Positions 1 to 9,559 of a stretch of DNA of 38,307 bases are shown here, piece by piece (position 1 is the stretch's first letter; each line of letters opens with the position of its first letter). The notes under the pieces are model-generated. The model ran no database searches, was not told where the DNA came from, and worked only from the letters and a program-made list of their open reading frames with translations. Origin of the DNA: Verrucomicrobiota bacterium. Lineage in GTDB: Bacteria; Verrucomicrobiota; Verrucomicrobiia; Limisphaerales; AV2. Position numbers and translations under genes: made by a program. The stretch covers positions 1 to 38,307 of the forward strand of contig QHNT01000274.1 in the NCBI GenBank assembly GCA_003218515.1, in the 5' to 3' direction.

Positions 1-1384
1 CGCACACCTCCACCTCCAGATCAAATTCGGACCCGCTTCGGCGCAGGCCGCGAGTCGCATAATGCGTGGGAGCGGCCTCGCTGTTCGCCCGGCGCCGCAT
101 GTCTTCCCGAACGAATTCCCTGTGCGACGCCGCGATAAGTTCCAGCACCGATGTTCCCAACAGTTGTTCCGACCGGCCATAGCCAAACAATTTCAAGTAA
201 GCGGGATTCACCATCACATGATTTCCGGCTTTCGACACACAAATGGCATCGACCGAGTTGTCAAAAATGGCCTGCAGCTTAGTCTGGCTTTCCCGCAACG
301 CCTCCGCCGTCCGTTTGTGCTCCACAATTTCTGCCAGGAACGCGTCGTTCGCGGCGGCCAGTTCCGCCGTGCGTTCCTGAACCCGTTCTTCCAACTCGCA
401 GCGCGCCTTGGCCAGTTCGGCGGTGCGCTCCTTGACTCGCAGCTCCAACTCGCCATGCGCTGTTCGCAGTGCTTCCTCGGCTCGCCTGCGGTCCGCGACG
501 ACCGCAGCAACCGCCACGGCCGTAATACCGACCACCCCCATGAACGACTGCAAAAAAATGAGCGACTCGTTCTGCGAGTCTCTCACAAAGGGTCCGTGGC
601 CGTGCAGCGTCCCCCAGATTGCAATCCCCGAAAGCACACAGGTCACTGTCACCGTTTCACGCTCCCCAAGCCGGAACGCCGCCCAGATCAGCGGTGGAAT
701 GCACAGAAATGAGAGCGGATAACTTTTGACTCCGGCAGGCAGCAACCCAGCGAAGACGACTTCACAAACCAGGAACAAAACCACCAAAAATAGAGCGGCT
801 TCAACCGCCTTGGCCCGGCTCCATCGCAAGCGCGGTTTCGCGCTCCAGAGGATGAAAAACGGGGTCACGATCAGGGCGCCGACGGCGTCCCCCAACCACC
901 AGGTCAGCCAGATAGCCCCGTAGTTGGACCCGGTGGCAGAGCCGCCCAGCGAAAGGCTGGCCACACCGATTGTGGCGCTCACCGCTGTGCTCGCCGTCGC
1001 GGCCAGCACCGCAAATTTGAAAACAGTTCGCGGGTGATCGAAGGCCGCCCGGCCGCCGGCGAATCTGTTCACCAGGCACGCGCCCAACAATGCTTCCAGG
1101 GTGTTGCCGGCGGCGATGCCGAGTGAGGTCACAACCGAGCCAGCCGTCGTGATGTTCACCAGGAAAGCTCCCAGAAAAATCACAGGCCAAACGCGATACC
1201 CAAGCATGAGTAGGCCCGCGAGAGCGATTCCCGTGGGCGGCCATACCGCCGTCGCGTTCGCATGGACGAAGGCCAACCTCAGGCCAAGCTTGCCCGCGAC
1301 GAAGTAAACGGTCAGCAACACCAAGAGGGCTCCAAGACTTTCCGACCTCCGTGCAAAAGGACTTTCGCTTTTTGTCACTTGCAC
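1..1384 (-). CDS. MASE1-domain / PAS sensor protein (probable sensor kinase), C-terminus beyond window edge
   Basis: Minus-strand frame open to the window edge and absent from the ORF track. Translation reads ...[37 protein letters not shown]... (MASE1-like), then a coiled coil ([30 protein letters not shown]), then a PAS domain ([61 protein letters not shown]). Start probably GTG near 1384 or 1378. Confidence 0.8.
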   Translation of the reverse strand, partial: MQVTKSESPFARRSESLGALLVLLTVYFVAGKLGLRLAFVHANATAVWPPTGIALAGLLMLGYRVWPVIFLGAFLVNITTAGSVVTSLGIAAGNTLEALLGACLVNRFAGGRAAFDHPRTVFKFAVLAATASTAVSATIGVASLSLGGSATGSNYGAIWLTWWLGDAVGALIVTPFFILWSAKPRLRWSRAKAVEAALFLVVLFLVCEVVFAGLLPAGVKSYPLSFLCIPPLIWAAFRLGERETVTVTCVLSGIAIWGTLHGHGPFVRDSQNESLIFLQSFMGVVGITAVAVAAVVADRRRAEEALRTAHGELELRVKERTAELAKARCELEERVQERTAELAAANDAFLAEIVEHKRTAEALRESQTKLQAIFDNSVDAICVSKAGNHVMVNPAYLKLFGYGRSEQLLGTSVLELIAASHREFVREDMRRRANSEAAPTHYATRGLRRSGSEFDLEVEVC

Positions 1385-1420
1385 AACCTCAGTGTTGGGA
1401 AAAGCTCATCGCCGGGTTAC

Positions 1421-1457
1421 GATGGGGGAGAGGGTGGCCTTCAGGCCGGGTGAGGGG
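1421..1457. repeat. Partial copy of the CCCTCACCCGGCC..GGCCACCCTCTCCCC palindromic repeat family
   Basis: gatgggggagagggtggccttcaggccgggtgagggg is the reverse complement of part of the repeats at 32944 and 37492. Confidence 0.7.
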
Positions 1458-1635
1458 AATACCTGCCGAGTTGCGCCCCTACACCGCCGCATCCGCTAAC
1501 CATATACGCTTTCAAAAACATGCGACCCGGAACCGTATAAGAGCGCAATCGATTTGGCTTGTTTACACCGCCCTCGGGCGCCATCCTATCAGCTGTCAGT
1601 CCGGCACAAGCGATTTGAGTGTTCTAAAAAATTTT

Positions 1636-2532
1636 ATGGCCACGCAGACAAATACGACCAATCTGAAAACGCCACTCCAAAATCTCGAGGAGTGGGAGGA
1701 TTTTTTGAAAGAACGCTATCCGGAAGTGCCGGAGAAAACCGGAGCCTTCAACCCCGGCAAAAAAAAGGAAGAATTTCGCAACTACGAAGCCACCGCGCGG
1801 CCCACGGTGCGGGAATTCTATCGCCTGAACCATCGCTATCAGACGTTTGATTTCGTGCAGTCGAAGAAACGCGAATTTTTGTCGCTCGACCGTCGGAAAA
1901 TGGGGATTTGGGAGGCGATGGAGTTTTTGAACACGCTGGTGGACGACAGCGATCCCGACACCGACTTTTCTCAGCTCGAGCATTTGTTGCAGACCGCGGA
2001 ACAAATCCGCAAAGACCGCCATCCGCGCTGGTTCATCCTCACCGGGTTGATTCATGACCTGGGGAAAATCCTTTGCCTGTTCGGCGAACCGCAGTGGGCG
2101 GTGGTGGGCGACACTTTCCCTGTCGGTTGCGCCTGGTCGGAGCAAATCGTTTTCCACGGGTTTTTCGCCGACAACCCGGACAGCCGTGAGCCGAGGTATC
2201 AAACCCGGCTCGGCGTTTACGAAGAAGGCCGCGGTCTCGACCAGGTTCAGATCTCCTGGGGCCACGACGAATACTTGTACCAGGTCGTGAAGGATTATCT
2301 GCCTGAAGAGGCGCGCTACATGGTCCGCTACCACTCCTTTTACCCGGCGCATCGCGAGGGCGCTTACACCTACCTGATGAACGACGGTGACAAGGCCATG
2401 TTTAAATGGGTTCGAGCCTTCAACCCTTACGACCTTTACACCAAAAGCCACGAACGACCAAATGTGAGCGAACTGCGGCCGTTCTACGAAGAGTTGATCG
2501 CCGAATATTTCCCGGCTCAACTGCGCTGGTAG
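1636..2532 (+). CDS. Inositol oxygenase (MIOX family)
   Basis: Highly characteristic motifs: [107 protein letters not shown] at 1636 preferred over the longer ORF start at 1351. Confidence 0.95.
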   Translation: MATQTNTTNLKTPLQNLEEWEDFLKERYPEVPEKTGAFNPGKKKEEFRNYEATARPTVREFYRLNHRYQTFDFVQSKKREFLSLDRRKMGIWEAMEFLNTLVDDSDPDTDFSQLEHLLQTAEQIRKDRHPRWFILTGLIHDLGKILCLFGEPQWAVVGDTFPVGCAWSEQIVFHGFFADNPDSREPRYQTRLGVYEEGRGLDQVQISWGHDEYLYQVVKDYLPEEARYMVRYHSFYPAHREGAYTYLMNDGDKAMFKWVRAFNPYDLYTKSHERPNVSELRPFYEELIAEYFPAQLRW

Positions 2533-2620
2533 GTTTCCAACTCGAACAAAATCCGCAGCGAACACCTGGGGTCCAGATTTGGCTTTCCACTTAGCCCTGA
2601 CGCTGCTAAAAATTGCCGCC

Positions 2621-3424
2621 GTGAAAAGGACAAAACTTTTAATCGCCCGGCTCATATTCTCAATTCTGTGTCTCTCCGCGTTGTCCATTTCAACCACGCT
2701 GGGCGACGACACGCGTGCCGGCGCCGCCGCTCCAAAACCGGTCAATGACGCCACAGAGCCGAAGAAAGAAGCCCCGGAACCAAAGAAGGAAAGCGCCGAA
2801 CCTGCGAAAGAGGACGCCGAGGCGAAGCTGCTGAAATTGTTTCAGGAAGAAAAGCCCATCACCAACAGCCTTGGCACGGTGATGGTGTGGTTGCCCGCCG
2901 GTTATCGTGTCGCTCAATATGAAGTCACCCAAGCCCAATACGAGCAGATCATGAAGGACAACCCAAGCAAATTCCCCGGCCCGCAGTATCCCGTTGACAG
3001 CGTGACGTTGAGCGAAGCGAGCCAGTTTTGCAAGAAACTCACCGACGGAGAAATTGAAGACCACAAACTGCCCAAAGGCTACTCTTATTCTCTTCCCTCG
3101 GAACAACAATGGGAGTACTACGTGGATGAGGCCGACTTGAAGCAGGCCGTGACCAGTTACTACGGCGATCGCAAGAACCCGGAAAGCGTGGGCCTGTTTC
3201 CACCCAATCAATTCGAGCTTTACGACACGCGAGGCAACGTTTGGGATTTGTGCAACGACAACGTCGCCCGCGGAGGGTCGTGGCGCAGCTATGATGACTA
3301 CGTGTTCATCCCGTTCCGTTACGTGGCGGAACCAGACAAGAGGTACGACGACGTCGGCTTCCGCGTCGTGCTGCAAGGAGAAGGTGGCGTCGTCCAGCCG
3401 AGCGCGCAGTCGCCAGGCAAGTAG
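2621..3424 (+). CDS. Secreted SUMF1/FGE-sulfatase-domain protein
   Basis: GTG start at 2621 gives signal peptide VKRTKLLIARLIFSILCLSALSISTTLG. Domain motifs YEVTQAQYEQIMKDNPSKF, PVDSVTLSEASQFCKKL, YSLPSEQQWEYY, LYDTRGNVWDLCND, RGGSWRS, GFRVV. Confidence 0.85.
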   Translation: MKRTKLLIARLIFSILCLSALSISTTLGDDTRAGAAAPKPVNDATEPKKEAPEPKKESAEPAKEDAEAKLLKLFQEEKPITNSLGTVMVWLPAGYRVAQYEVTQAQYEQIMKDNPSKFPGPQYPVDSVTLSEASQFCKKLTDGEIEDHKLPKGYSYSLPSEQQWEYYVDEADLKQAVTSYYGDRKNPESVGLFPPNQFELYDTRGNVWDLCNDNVARGGSWRSYDDYVFIPFRYVAEPDKRYDDVGFRVVLQGEGGVVQPSAQSPGK

Positions 3425-3466
3425 CGGAGAAATTCACTTCGACCCGGTTGGCGAACACAGTCAGGA

Positions 3467-3541
3467 TGGTGCGCGCTGCAGGATTTGAACCTGCGACCCC
3501 CAGTGTGTGATACTGATGCTCTACCGCTGAGCTAAGCGCGC
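3467..3541 (-). tRNA. tRNA-Val (anticodon CAC), CCA encoded
   Basis: Minus strand GCGCGCU-UA-GCUC-AGCGGUA-GAGC-A-UCAGU-AUCACAC-ACUGG-GGGUC-GCAGG-UUCAAAU-CCUGC-AGCGCGC-A-CCA folds as a full cloverleaf. Loop AUCACAC gives anticodon CAC. Confidence 0.95.
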
Positions 3542-3749
3542 TTTGGAGGCCGAAAAACCGATGAGAACTGGTGGTTTTTATAGTCTTCCTGCCATTTGTG
3601 GCGCGTCGGAAAGTGCTCCATTCGTCAACCGCTTTCAAGCAAAAATGATGCAGAAAGGTGTTCGCTGCGCTTAGAAACAGGCGGCCGTGCGTTCAAACGC
3701 ACACCCTCTTCGATAGGTGGCGGCATGAGATGTGCGGTTTTTGACACGC

Positions 3750-3938
3750 ATGAATGGTGATAGCTTGGGATGTCCGGTGTGCGGTGGAATTATGAATCGG
3801 GTGAAAGTGTTGCCGAACAAATTAGTGCGGTTCACATGCACCTGCGGTCACTGTGAAGATGTGAAGGAAAACAAGCCATCGCGTCGCGACCACGAACGGA
3901 AACCTCTCGCCGTCGAAGGCTTCCACGAATTGCCGTGA
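3750..3938 (+). CDS. Small zinc-ribbon-like hypothetical protein
   Basis: MNGDSLGCPVCGGIMNRVKVLPNKLVRFTCTCGHCEDVKENK... has a CPVC...CTCGHC arrangement. Alternative GTG start at 3732. Confidence 0.5.
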   Translation: MNGDSLGCPVCGGIMNRVKVLPNKLVRFTCTCGHCEDVKENKPSRRDHERKPLAVEGFHELP

Positions 3939-4072
3939 TGCCTCCAGTGAAGAAATTCACACGCTTAGTCGACTTTCGTGGGCAGAGAGCCAAGAAAACC
4001 GACCAGGTCGTCGGCCACAGCATTCAGCGCTTCCGAAGCCGCCTCTTTTTCCGCCCGCCGCAAGGCTAGCAG

Positions 4073-4151
4073 GGTAGGGCGCGTCACTCCGTGCGCGCCG
4101 CTCGGGGAACGGATTCGAGTCTGCGGCGCGCACGGAGTGACGCGCCCTACC
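4073..4151. repeat. Perfect 29-bp inverted repeat, ~21-nt loop
   Basis: ggtagggcgcgtcactccgtgcgcgccgc (4073-4101) and gcggcgcgcacggagtgacgcgccctacc (4123-4151) are exact reverse complements. Confidence 0.9.
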
Positions 4152-4274
4152 TGACATGCATCGAAATTTCTTCGTCACTCGTCGTAATCTCATAGGCTGC
4201 CGCTCTCCATCTCTGATTTCTCTCATCAGCGTTGTTGTTGCCGCCGGGCCAATTCCCTGCTAGCGTGCCACGCA

Positions 4275-6236
4275 GTGAGACCAAAACGATTCTTCGCTGC
4301 TCTGTTACCGGGCTTTTTGCTTGTCACCCATTCATACGCGCAGCCAACACAGTTGATGATCGAACGCAACTCCGGCCCTGCCAGGCTGGGCGTCATCGGT
4401 GAAGCGAACCACGACTACGTGCTGGAAGTCTCCGCCGGTGATATCAGTTCCAATGGTTGGCAGCCGCTGATCACCGCGACATTGACGAACTCGCCTTTGA
4501 TGTGGTTTGACTCGGCCTCCGCACTTATGCCGCAGCGCTTCTACCGCGCAGTGAAACTGACCGACCCCGCCTCTCCCGTGGTTGCGCCGGATTTTCGTCT
4601 GATTGACCATCTGGGCCGCTCGCGCGAACTCAAGTATCACCTCGCTGACACGAACGTCCGTTCCATTGTGCTCATTTTCGCCGGCAACGACTGCGGCAAA
4701 GTCCTGGAAATGGTCTCGGCCATCAAATCGTTGCGCGACCAGTTCGGTCCTCAAGGCGTCCTGTTCTGGATGGTGGACGCCAACGCCGCGGACAACCGCT
4801 CCAACATTGTCGCCGAAGCCAACGCGCGGGGGATTGACCTGCCCATCCTGCACGACCGGGCTCAACTGGTCGCGCGCGAGTACGGCGCCCGAACAACGCC
4901 CGAGGCCTTCGCTCTGAAGAAAGTTTCCGACCCCTGGACAACCAACTGGGCCGTCTTTTATCGCGGCGCGATTGACGATCGCGTCGGTCCATCGCCGACC
5001 AGCACCACGCAATATTATCTCGCGAACGCGCTCACCGCTCTGCTGGTCGGGCAGCCGGCCGCGATCACCAGCGCCAGGGCCGACGGTTGCACCATCACAT
5101 TCAATCCGCCACAAAACGCCGCCTATTCATCGGACATCGCGCCGCTGCTTCAGGCAAGGTGTGTGCAATGTCATAGCCCGGGTAACATCGCGCCCTGGGC
5201 GATGACGAACTACGACATCGTTCAAAGCTACGCGGGATTGATCAAAGACAACGTCCTCAACGGTGAAATGCCGCCGTGGCACGCCGATCCGTTCTACGGC
5301 TCCTTTGCCAATGATTTTTCGTTGACACCACAGGAGGCGGCGATGCTGGTGCAGTGGATCAACGACGGCGCGGCCCGCGGCAGCGGTCCGGATCCGCTCG
5401 CCGCCACGCCGCCACCGCCGACGAACTATCCGTTCGCCTGGCCTGCGTCACTAGGCCAACCGGATTTAGTGCTCTCCATCCCCGCGCAAAGCATCCCGGC
5501 CACCGGCATCGTTGACTACCGGTACCTTAACGTCACCACGACCTTTCCGACGGATGCGTGGATTCGCGCGGCGGTAATCCGCCCGGGAAACAGAAAGGTG
5601 GTCCATCATTCCCTGGTCTTTTTTGGATCGGACAGTTTCTTCAAAGGGCTGTTGGGCTTTTTTGCCGGGTATGTTCCCGGTTACGATCCGGTCGCGTTTC
5701 CCGAAGGTACGGCGAAGCTTTTGCCCCAGGGAACCGTGCTGCAATTCCAGATGCATTACATCACGACGGGGCAGGCGGAAACCGACCAGACTGAAATCGG
5801 CCTTTATGTTTCACCGACTCCGCCGACTTACGCGCTGCAAACCAAATCCGCTCCGAACACCGGTTTCAGCATTCCGCCCGGTTCCTCCGAAAGCGTGGCG
5901 ACGGCAAGTTACACCTTTAATACCAACGTCCGGCTTTACGAGATGGCGCCGCACATGCACCTGCGCGGGTCGTGGTTCCGTTATGACGCGCTGTATCCGG
6001 ACAACACAAGGGAAATCCTGTTGTCCGTGCCGCACTACGAGTTCCACTGGCAGACGCTCTACCGGCTGGCGCAACCGAAGTTCCTGCCGGCAGGCACGCA
6101 ATTGATCTGCACCGGCGCCTGGGACAACTCCACTCAGAATCCGGAAAACCCCGATCCCACAGCCACGGTCACGTTCGGCGAACAGACGTTCAACGAAATG
6201 TTCATCGGCTATTTCAACTACGCCCAGGTCCCGTAG
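4275..6236 (+). CDS. Redoxin-like + CxxCH heme motif + copper type II ascorbate-dependent monooxygenase-like fusion, secreted
   Basis: GTG start and signal peptide MRPKRFFAALLPGFLLVTHSYA; thioredoxin-like block APDFRLIDHLGRSRELKYHL...GVLFWMVDANAADNRSNIVAEA...; CVQCH heme c motif; PHM-like copper motifs VVHHSLVFF, MHYITTGQ, APHMHLRG and FNEMFIGYF. Confidence 0.82.
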   Translation: MRPKRFFAALLPGFLLVTHSYAQPTQLMIERNSGPARLGVIGEANHDYVLEVSAGDISSNGWQPLITATLTNSPLMWFDSASALMPQRFYRAVKLTDPASPVVAPDFRLIDHLGRSRELKYHLADTNVRSIVLIFAGNDCGKVLEMVSAIKSLRDQFGPQGVLFWMVDANAADNRSNIVAEANARGIDLPILHDRAQLVAREYGARTTPEAFALKKVSDPWTTNWAVFYRGAIDDRVGPSPTSTTQYYLANALTALLVGQPAAITSARADGCTITFNPPQNAAYSSDIAPLLQARCVQCHSPGNIAPWAMTNYDIVQSYAGLIKDNVLNGEMPPWHADPFYGSFANDFSLTPQEAAMLVQWINDGAARGSGPDPLAATPPPPTNYPFAWPASLGQPDLVLSIPAQSIPATGIVDYRYLNVTTTFPTDAWIRAAVIRPGNRKVVHHSLVFFGSDSFFKGLLGFFAGYVPGYDPVAFPEGTAKLLPQGTVLQFQMHYITTGQAETDQTEIGLYVSPTPPTYALQTKSAPNTGFSIPPGSSESVATASYTFNTNVRLYEMAPHMHLRGSWFRYDALYPDNTREILLSVPHYEFHWQTLYRLAQPKFLPAGTQLICTGAWDNSTQNPENPDPTATVTFGEQTFNEMFIGYFNYAQVP

Positions 6237-6322
6237 TGTCCCTCCGGCCGCTCCCTTCAATCAACGCAGTAGCAGCCAGTCAAAGCTTGGCGGTGGGTAG
6301 AGGGCTTGGTTAACTCCGCGCC

Positions 6323-7333
6323 GTGTTTTCCGCAAAAGCATTCCTTGCCGGTTTTGGTGCGCTCAGTCCGTGGATGCTGCTGGCCTCGTTTATCGCTTCG
6401 TCGTTTCTGCTGATCTGGCGGCTGGAACACATGACCGAAACCGGCGTGGAAGGAACAGTCCTGGGCACCCTCGTCATGCCTTACTGCTCCGGCATCGGCA
6501 ACTTGATCTTCGTCTTTTTCGTTTATACCACCGGCCAGCCCGCCGCGGAAGTGATGACGAACTGTCTCGTCAACAACATCACCAACATGACTCTGATGAT
6601 CGGCCTGCCCGCCATTTTCTGGGGCATGAGAATCATCCCCAAACCCGGTGCCAAGGCGAAACAAAAAAGAAGAAACAACAAAAACGAGCAGGGGCACCGC
6701 AACAACCGCCTGTCCCTGCAACTGACGCTGAGCGCCGTGTTGTTCTTCACCGGGGCAGTCTGGGCGTTGGCACGCGATGGCAAACTCGACCGGAGCGACG
6801 GGCTGGTGCTGGTCGGGCTGTTCCTCTTCTGGCAATGCTTTCACGTCTTCGACGTTCTGAAGACCAAGGTGCGAAAGAACAAGTCATGGAGCTGGTTGCT
6901 CGTCGTGGATTTTATTCTGTTGCTCATCGGCGCTTACGGCACCTACGTCAGCATCGACGGACTGGTCACCTGGATATCCAACATTCACACCGGTTTCATC
7001 AGCGCGAAATATCTCGGCTGGCTCAGCGGTTGGCTGATGGTGCTGCCGAACGGACTCCTGGCACTTTACTACGGTTGGAGACGCCGCCCCGAAGTCGTTT
7101 ACGCCTCTCAGGTCGGTGACGGGCACATTTGCATCCCTCTGTGCGTCGGACTCTCCGCGCTGATGACGGACATCCCCCTTCCGCCATTTTTTCAGGCCGG
7201 CGCACTGATTCTGGTCGGCGCGACGCTGATTCACCTCCTGTTCGTGAGTGTGTTCGGTCAACTCCCTCGCTTTATCGGCTGGATTTTGACCGGGGCGTAC
7301 GCATTCTTCCTCTACCGAGGATTGTTCAGTTAG
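6323..7333 (+). CDS. Polytopic membrane protein, possibly sodium/calcium exchanger-like
   Basis: About 10 hydrophobic segments with an alpha-repeat-like block LGTLVMPYCSGIGNLIFVFFVYTTGQPAAEVMTNCLVNNITNMTLMIGLPAIFWG and a central hydrophilic loop KAKQKRRNNKNEQGHRNNR. Confidence 0.55.
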   Translation: MFSAKAFLAGFGALSPWMLLASFIASSFLLIWRLEHMTETGVEGTVLGTLVMPYCSGIGNLIFVFFVYTTGQPAAEVMTNCLVNNITNMTLMIGLPAIFWGMRIIPKPGAKAKQKRRNNKNEQGHRNNRLSLQLTLSAVLFFTGAVWALARDGKLDRSDGLVLVGLFLFWQCFHVFDVLKTKVRKNKSWSWLLVVDFILLLIGAYGTYVSIDGLVTWISNIHTGFISAKYLGWLSGWLMVLPNGLLALYYGWRRRPEVVYASQVGDGHICIPLCVGLSALMTDIPLPPFFQAGALILVGATLIHLLFVSVFGQLPRFIGWILTGAYAFFLYRGLFS

Positions 7334-7344
7334 AGCAGGACGGC

Positions 7345-7770
7345 TTACATCGGAAACACCAGCGGATCGGACCGGAACCTGTCGCTCAATTCAACAAACG
7401 GCACCTGCGCGCTCAGCCAGAGCGGATCTTTCGTGAGGGAATTCATCGATTGCGCTGTGTTGTTGCAAATCAGATAAAGCCCGTCGCCCACAACCAGAAA
7501 GGCCTCGACCTTTGTGCCGACGCCATGACGGGCAAATTCAAAGTCGCCAATCTCCTGCTGGTTGCTCAACAGCTCCGCGCGGAGCTCCTGCACATCCGTC
7601 GAAAAGTTCTTTTGAAAATCGTCTTTCCGCGGACCGAGGTAGGACAGGATTTTGATTTTGTGTTGCATCAGCGACACAATCGCCCACTCGTCGAACACGG
7701 TTTTCTTGTAAAGCTCGTTCATCCGGTTGGCACAGCCGCGGATCAGTTGGTTGGCTTCGTCCAGCGTCAT
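7345..7770 (-). CDS. Hypothetical protein (141 aa)
   Basis: Internal ATG at 7770 gives MTLDEANQLIRGCANRMNELYKKTVFDEWAIVSLMQHKIKILSYLGPRKDDF...; non-repetitive coding-like composition. Confidence 0.55.
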   Translation of the reverse strand: MTLDEANQLIRGCANRMNELYKKTVFDEWAIVSLMQHKIKILSYLGPRKDDFQKNFSTDVQELRAELLSNQQEIGDFEFARHGVGTKVEAFLVVGDGLYLICNNTAQSMNSLTKDPLWLSAQVPFVELSDRFRSDPLVFPM

Positions 7771-7861
7771 AATCAAGTCACTTCGTCGGTTCGGTGAAAG
7801 CAAAACAAGTTTGCTGTTGGGAGACAAGTGAATTCACGACCTGGCGCTCCCAATTGAGGAT

Positions 7862-9459
7862 TCAATCGGGCTTTCTTACGGCCGTGTCGCGCTGCGCCCA
7901 GGCCGGGTCGGAGTTCGGATAATCCAGGTTGTAATGCAGCCCGCGGCTCTCCAGACGCATCAGCGCGGAGGTCACGATGAGCTCGGCGACGGTCGCGATG
8001 TTGCGCAGTTCCAGCAGATCGCTCGTGACGATGAAGTCCCAGTAATACTCCCGTATCTCTTCCTGGAGGTGGACGATGCGTTTCTGCGCGCGTTGCAGAC
8101 GTTTGTTGGTTCGCACGATACCGACATAGTCCCACATCAACCGCCGGATCTCGTCCCAGTTGTGCGAGACCACCACCAGTTCATCCGCGTCCGTCGCATG
8201 ACCGGATCGCCAGGGCGGGATTTTGGAGTCAACCGGATGCGCCGGGTGCGCAAGCACTTTCATCGCCGCGCGATGAGCGCAGACCAACGCTTCGAGCAAC
8301 GAGTTGCTCGCCAGCCGGTTCGCGCCGTGTACTCCGGTGCAGTGATGTCGATCCCGTAACGCAGACAGGTTTGATAGATGTTCGGAAAACGCTCGGTAAC
8401 GAACTGCGCCGGTTTGTGTGTGATGTCGAGCAACACGTGGTCGGCGCCGCTCTTTTTCATCTCGCTGTCAATGGCGCGGGCCACCACGTCGCGCGGCGCG
8501 AGGGATTTCAACGGATGATATCTGTCCATGAACTCCACGCCTTCGACGGTCTTGAGGACGCCGCCTTCGCCGCGGACGGCTTCACTGATGAGAAATGACT
8601 TTGCCCGGGGATGATACAGGCAGGTCGGATGAAACTGAACAAACTCCATGTTCGCGATGGCCGCGCCTGCGCGATAAGCCATCGCCACACCGTCGCCGGT
8701 CGCGATGTCCGGATTGGTGGTGTAGAGATAAACCTTGCCGCAACCACCCGTGGCCAGCAGAACGGAGCGCGCAGCAAAAGTCTCGACCTGGCCAGTTCTT
8801 CTATCCAACACGTAAACACCCACACAACGGTTCACGTAGCGCGCGCTTCCAGCCTGCTCCTTTTTTCCCGCGACAACAGAAGCGGAACCTGCGTCCGGGT
8901 TCTGAACATTTGCCGCCACCGATTGGACGGGCGGGACGCCCGTTCCACCTTGTTCCAGCTTCTGCGTGGTAATCAGATCGATGGCAATATGGTTTTCAAA
9001 GATTTCAATGTTCGGCCGCTGAGCGATGGCCGAGAGCAACGCGCGCTCAATTTCCCGGCCGGTGACATCCTTGGCGTGCAGAATGCGACGCTTCGAGTGT
9101 CCCCCTTCCCTGCCCAGGTCCAGCTCGCGAGCGCCGTTCGGTCCCGGGCCTTCCCGCTCGGAAAACTTCATTCCCAACTCGATCAATTCGGCGATTCGCT
9201 CCGGCCCTTCCTGAACAATTGTCCGGACCACTTCCTCTTTGCAGAGTCCCGCGCCCGCTTGCAGCGTGTCACGCACGTGCAGCTCGAACGAGTCCTCCTT
9301 CGAGGTGACCGCCGCGATGCCGCCCTGGGCATAGTTCGTATTCGATTCGGCGCGGTTTTTCTTCGTGATGATGGCCACGCGCCCGTGCGACGCGACTTTC
9401 AGCGCGAAGGTCAAGCCCGCGATGCCGCTGCCGAGGACGAGAAAATCGAATTGCTTCAT
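7862..9459 (-). pseudogene. nadB: L-aspartate oxidase, split by internal deletion and frameshift near 8335-8345
   Basis: N-part [34 protein letters not shown]...[12 protein letters not shown]...; [35 protein letters not shown]-part in another frame [25 protein letters not shown]... The HYTCGG...GLYA.GEV block between YGIDIT and TGVHGAN is absent. Confidence 0.85.
8829..8957. repeat. In-frame palindromic repeat insertion within nadB
   Basis: Contains gacgggcgggacgcccgt and gtagcgcgcgcttccagcctgct. Encodes [41 protein letters not shown], extra sequence relative to typical NadB between IDLI..KL and CVGVYVLD. Exact ends uncertain. Confidence 0.7.
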
Positions 9460-9559
9460 TCGTCAATTATCCCTGCGTTATTCGTTAAAGTGTTAACCGG
9501 TTGAATCGTGACGGCTCAAGATTACCTCGACGATTTAGCGTTTTTAACGATTCAACGAC

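Noticed and set aside
1624-2754. 376-aa minus-strand ORF
   Set aside because: Shadow ORF antisense to the clear inositol oxygenase gene.
3306-3638. 110-aa minus-strand ORF containing SSAVEHQYHTLGVAGSNPAARTI
   Set aside because: It is the translation of the tRNA-Val gene and flanks, a classic spurious ORF.
3957-4226. 89-aa minus-strand ORF through the 4073-4151 palindrome
   Set aside because: Composed largely of the palindromic repeat; no independent coding evidence.
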